DNA of 14,637 bases, taken from contig JAXHTH010000273.1 of assembly GCA_034211115.1 (NCBI GenBank), forward strand, positions 1 to 14,637, read 5' to 3'. The DNA is from JAXHTH01 sp034211115. Lineage in GTDB: Bacteria > Planctomycetota > Phycisphaerae > Phycisphaerales > SM1A02. The position numbers and the translations under genes were made by a program. The notes under the pieces were generated by a model that saw nothing but the letters and a program-made list of their open reading frames with translations, searched no databases and had not been told where the DNA came from. This document shows positions 13,255 through 14,637 of the stretch, piece by piece. How positions within the stretch are numbered: the stretch's first letter is position 1; each line of letters starts with the position of its first letter.

Positions 13255-14070
13255 TCAGTCTTCCTCGCGATGCACGTGCGACTTGACGAGGCCGAGGCCG
13301 ATCGCGACGCCCATGATCGAGCCCGCCGCGTAATCCGCCGGCATCGGCAGGAGCAGCGCCGGGATCGTGTCGGCGACGAAGGCCTCCTCCAGCGGCGCTT
13401 TCAGGACCGCCGCCCCGATCACCTGCCCGATCGCCCCGAACACGAGCGGCGAGACGAACAGCAGCATCGGCTGGATGTGCGGGGCAATGACCCGTCCGGC
13501 GGCGCCGGCGGCCATCCCCCCCAGCACCGCCGCCCCGATCACCTGCCCCTTCATCGGCGACTGGGCCACGACCCACACCACGGGCAGCACGAGCAGGCCC
13601 GCGCCCGCCGCCTTCATGGCGTCGACGCTGAAGAATGGATGCGGGTGACCGCCGTGTTCATCGGTCCGCACGTCCGGCATCGGCCCGCCGAGGCGGAAGA
13701 CCAGCATCGTCGCCGCGAGCACGAGCACCGCCCAGATGAGGGTCTCGACGGCCAGCCACGCCGGCGCGCCGATGTGCGCGAACTCCTCCATCGTCTCCAG
13801 CCGCCAGGCCAGGCCGAACAGGCTCCCGCCCAGCGTGAACATCCCCACCGCGGTGTTGCAGACGCGGGCGACGAGGATCGCCAGGCCGGTGGAGAGGGCG
13901 AGGCAGATGAGCACGGCCAGGAGCGCCCGCCCCGGCGACAGGGCCTCCACCACCGTCGGGCCGTACGCACCCCGCGCCGACAGCAGCATCGGCGACGTCA
14001 GGCCGCAGACGACCGCACCCACCGCGAGGGAGCCGAACAGGACCGTGTTGCGGGCGATCGCGTGAAGCAT
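13255..14070 (-). CDS. Multi-pass membrane protein, function unknown
   Basis: A 271-residue, very hydrophobic protein with about seven or eight predicted membrane spans (roughly 8-30, 47-69, 72-90, 103-126, 153-171, 174-195, 199-222 and 240-262). A short polar His-rich linker (DEHGGHPHPFF, about 137-147) splits it into two halves. Glycine- and alanine-rich helices with GQVIGAAVL appearing twice (about 175-183 and 214-222) suggest an internal duplication. I do not recognise the family; a transporter for the acid handled by the neighbouring enzymes is possible, but no transport motif is seen. Start ATG 14070 has AAGGA only 2 nt upstream within GAGAAGGACC, which is tight. The gene is the most upstream member of the minus-strand row and diverges from hutH. 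Confidence 0.75.
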   Translation of the reverse strand: MLHAIARNTVLFGSLAVGAVVCGLTSPMLLSARGAYGPTVVEALSPGRALLAVLICLALSTGLAILVARVCNTAVGMFTLGGSLFGLAWRLETMEEFAHIGAPAWLAVETLIWAVLVLAATMLVFRLGGPMPDVRTDEHGGHPHPFFSVDAMKAAGAGLLVLPVVWVVAQSPMKGQVIGAAVLGGMAAGAAGRVIAPHIQPMLLFVSPLVFGAIGQVIGAAVLKAPLEEAFVADTIPALLLPMPADYAAGSIMGVAIGLGLVKSHVHREED

Positions 14071-14190
14071 GGTCCTTCTCTATCCGCAATGCCCGGATCT
14101 GACAACTCGGAGTGGGAATCCGCCGCCGGCCTCGGCTCCGCGACGGGCTGACTTCGACGCCGTCGCCTCCCCTGCTACGCTACTGAAGCC

Positions 14191-14637
14191 ATGCCCGACG
14201 AAAACCTCATCCTTGACACGCAAGCGCTGACGATCGAGGAGGTGCGTCAGGTCGCCCGTGGGCATCGGCGCGTCTCGATGGGCGCCGGCGCGCGGGAGGC
14301 CGTCGTCGCCGCCCGAGCCGTGATCGACGAGCGTGCCGGGGGCGAGGAGCCGATCTACGGCGTCAACACCGGCTTCGGCTCCCTCTCCCGGGTCCGGATC
14401 CCGCCCGATGACGTGCGGCAGGTCCAGCGGAACCTGATCCGCTCCCACGCCGCGGGCGTCGGGCAGCCGCTCGATGAGGAGATCGTGCGGGCGATGATGC
14501 TCATCCAGGCCGCGAGTCTCTGCCGCGGCCATTCCGGATGCCGGCCTCAACTCATCGAGGCCATTCTCAAGCTGCTCAATCACCGGATCACGCCGATCGT
14601 TCCCTCGCGCGGCTCGGTGGGCGCATCAGGCGATCTC
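14191..14637 (+). CDS. hutH: Histidine ammonia-lyase, 5' part (cut by window edge)
   Basis: The first 149 codons of a histidine ammonia-lyase, which converts L-histidine to urocanate and ammonia, the first step of histidine degradation. Visible are YGVNTGFG (56-63), with the active-site tyrosine, the NLIRSHAAGVG segment, the CRGHSG turn, and VPSRGSVGASGDL at the very end. A145-S146-G147 is the tripeptide that cyclises to the MIO electrophile, so the gene looks intact as far as it goes; family members are about 500 residues. The ATG at 14191 gives a normal N-terminus, with only a weak GAAG ribosome site. It is the only plus-strand gene here and is divided from the minus-strand membrane-protein gene by 120 nt, where divergent promoters would lie. 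Related lyases (tyrosine or phenylalanine ammonia-lyase) are less likely. Confidence 0.88.
   Translation, partial: MPDENLILDTQALTIEEVRQVARGHRRVSMGAGAREAVVAARAVIDERAGGEEPIYGVNTGFGSLSRVRIPPDDVRQVQRNLIRSHAAGVGQPLDEEIVRAMMLIQAASLCRGHSGCRPQLIEAILKLLNHRITPIVPSRGSVGASGDL

Noticed and set aside
13004..13576. Open frame extending the synthetase beta subunit by 191 codons at its N-terminus
   Set aside because: SucC-type similarity starts exactly at MARLHEYQGK; the upstream part is low-complexity, crosses a palindrome and overlaps the membrane-protein gene in another frame.
14077..14105. Possible sigma-70 promoter for the membrane-protein gene (TTGTCA with TAGAGA at 17 nt on the minus strand)
   Set aside because: The -10 would overlap the ribosome binding site and lie 7 nt from the ATG, and it matches the consensus poorly.
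14080..14583. 167-codon minus-strand frame opposite hutH
   Set aside because: The plus strand carries YGVNTGFG and GSVGASGDL of histidine ammonia-lyase; the opposite frame is its shadow.

Overview
The window is GC-rich and dense with bacterial genes: eleven complete protein genes on the minus strand and the start of one plus-strand gene at the right edge. The repeats between and inside genes (octamer and heptamer tracts, GC-rich palindromes, CACAGAGG/CTCCGTGG-type tracts) resemble those I associate with Planctomycetota and similar environmental bacteria. I treat a planctomycete-like chromosome as a guess, because no rRNA or taxonomic marker is present.

Layout, read along minus-strand transcription (right to left): a multi-pass membrane protein (13255-14070); the beta subunit of a succinyl-CoA-synthetase-like enzyme with an extra C-terminal domain (11465-13003); an SRPBCC/AHSA1 protein (10995-11450); the alpha subunit (9981-10904); a citryl-CoA-lyase/citrate-synthase-fold enzyme (9058-9840); a GNAT acetyltransferase (8339-8902); an HD-fold protein with a broken HD dyad (7711-8292); a four-TM protein (6520-7494); a fused aconitase/isopropylmalate-isomerase-type hydro-lyase (4381-6411); an isocitrate/isopropylmalate dehydrogenase family enzyme (3132-4292); a secreted LolA-like protein of unknown role (1770-2840); and an MmgE/PrpD dehydratase (19-1452). 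A histidine ammonia-lyase gene (hutH) diverges at 14191 and is cut by the window edge at its MIO motif.

The main interest is metabolic. Six enzymes could together activate a tricarboxylic or alkyl-hydroxy acid with CoA and ATP, cleave the CoA ester, dehydrate and rehydrate it, and oxidatively decarboxylate it. The synthetase alpha and beta plus the separate lyase form a split ATP-citrate-lyase, as known from Hydrogenobacter (citryl-CoA synthetase plus citryl-CoA lyase). However, substrate-facing segments depart from the citrate/isocitrate/succinate consensus in the aconitase loop, the dehydrogenase pocket and the beta-subunit loops. I infer either a divergent citrate-cleavage (reductive TCA-like) module or, more likely, a dedicated pathway for an alkylcitrate or alkylmalate-type acid. 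Spacing is tight only for beta-SRPBCC (14 nt). Other gaps of about 90-320 nt are filled with repeats, so the cluster is a gene neighbourhood and not one compact operon.

The second theme is repeats pressed against genes: one palindrome lies in frame inside the aconitase gene, one abuts the GNAT stop, and tandem tracts run into the start codons of the GNAT and lyase genes. No tRNA, rRNA, CRISPR, transposase or clear sigma-70 promoter was seen.
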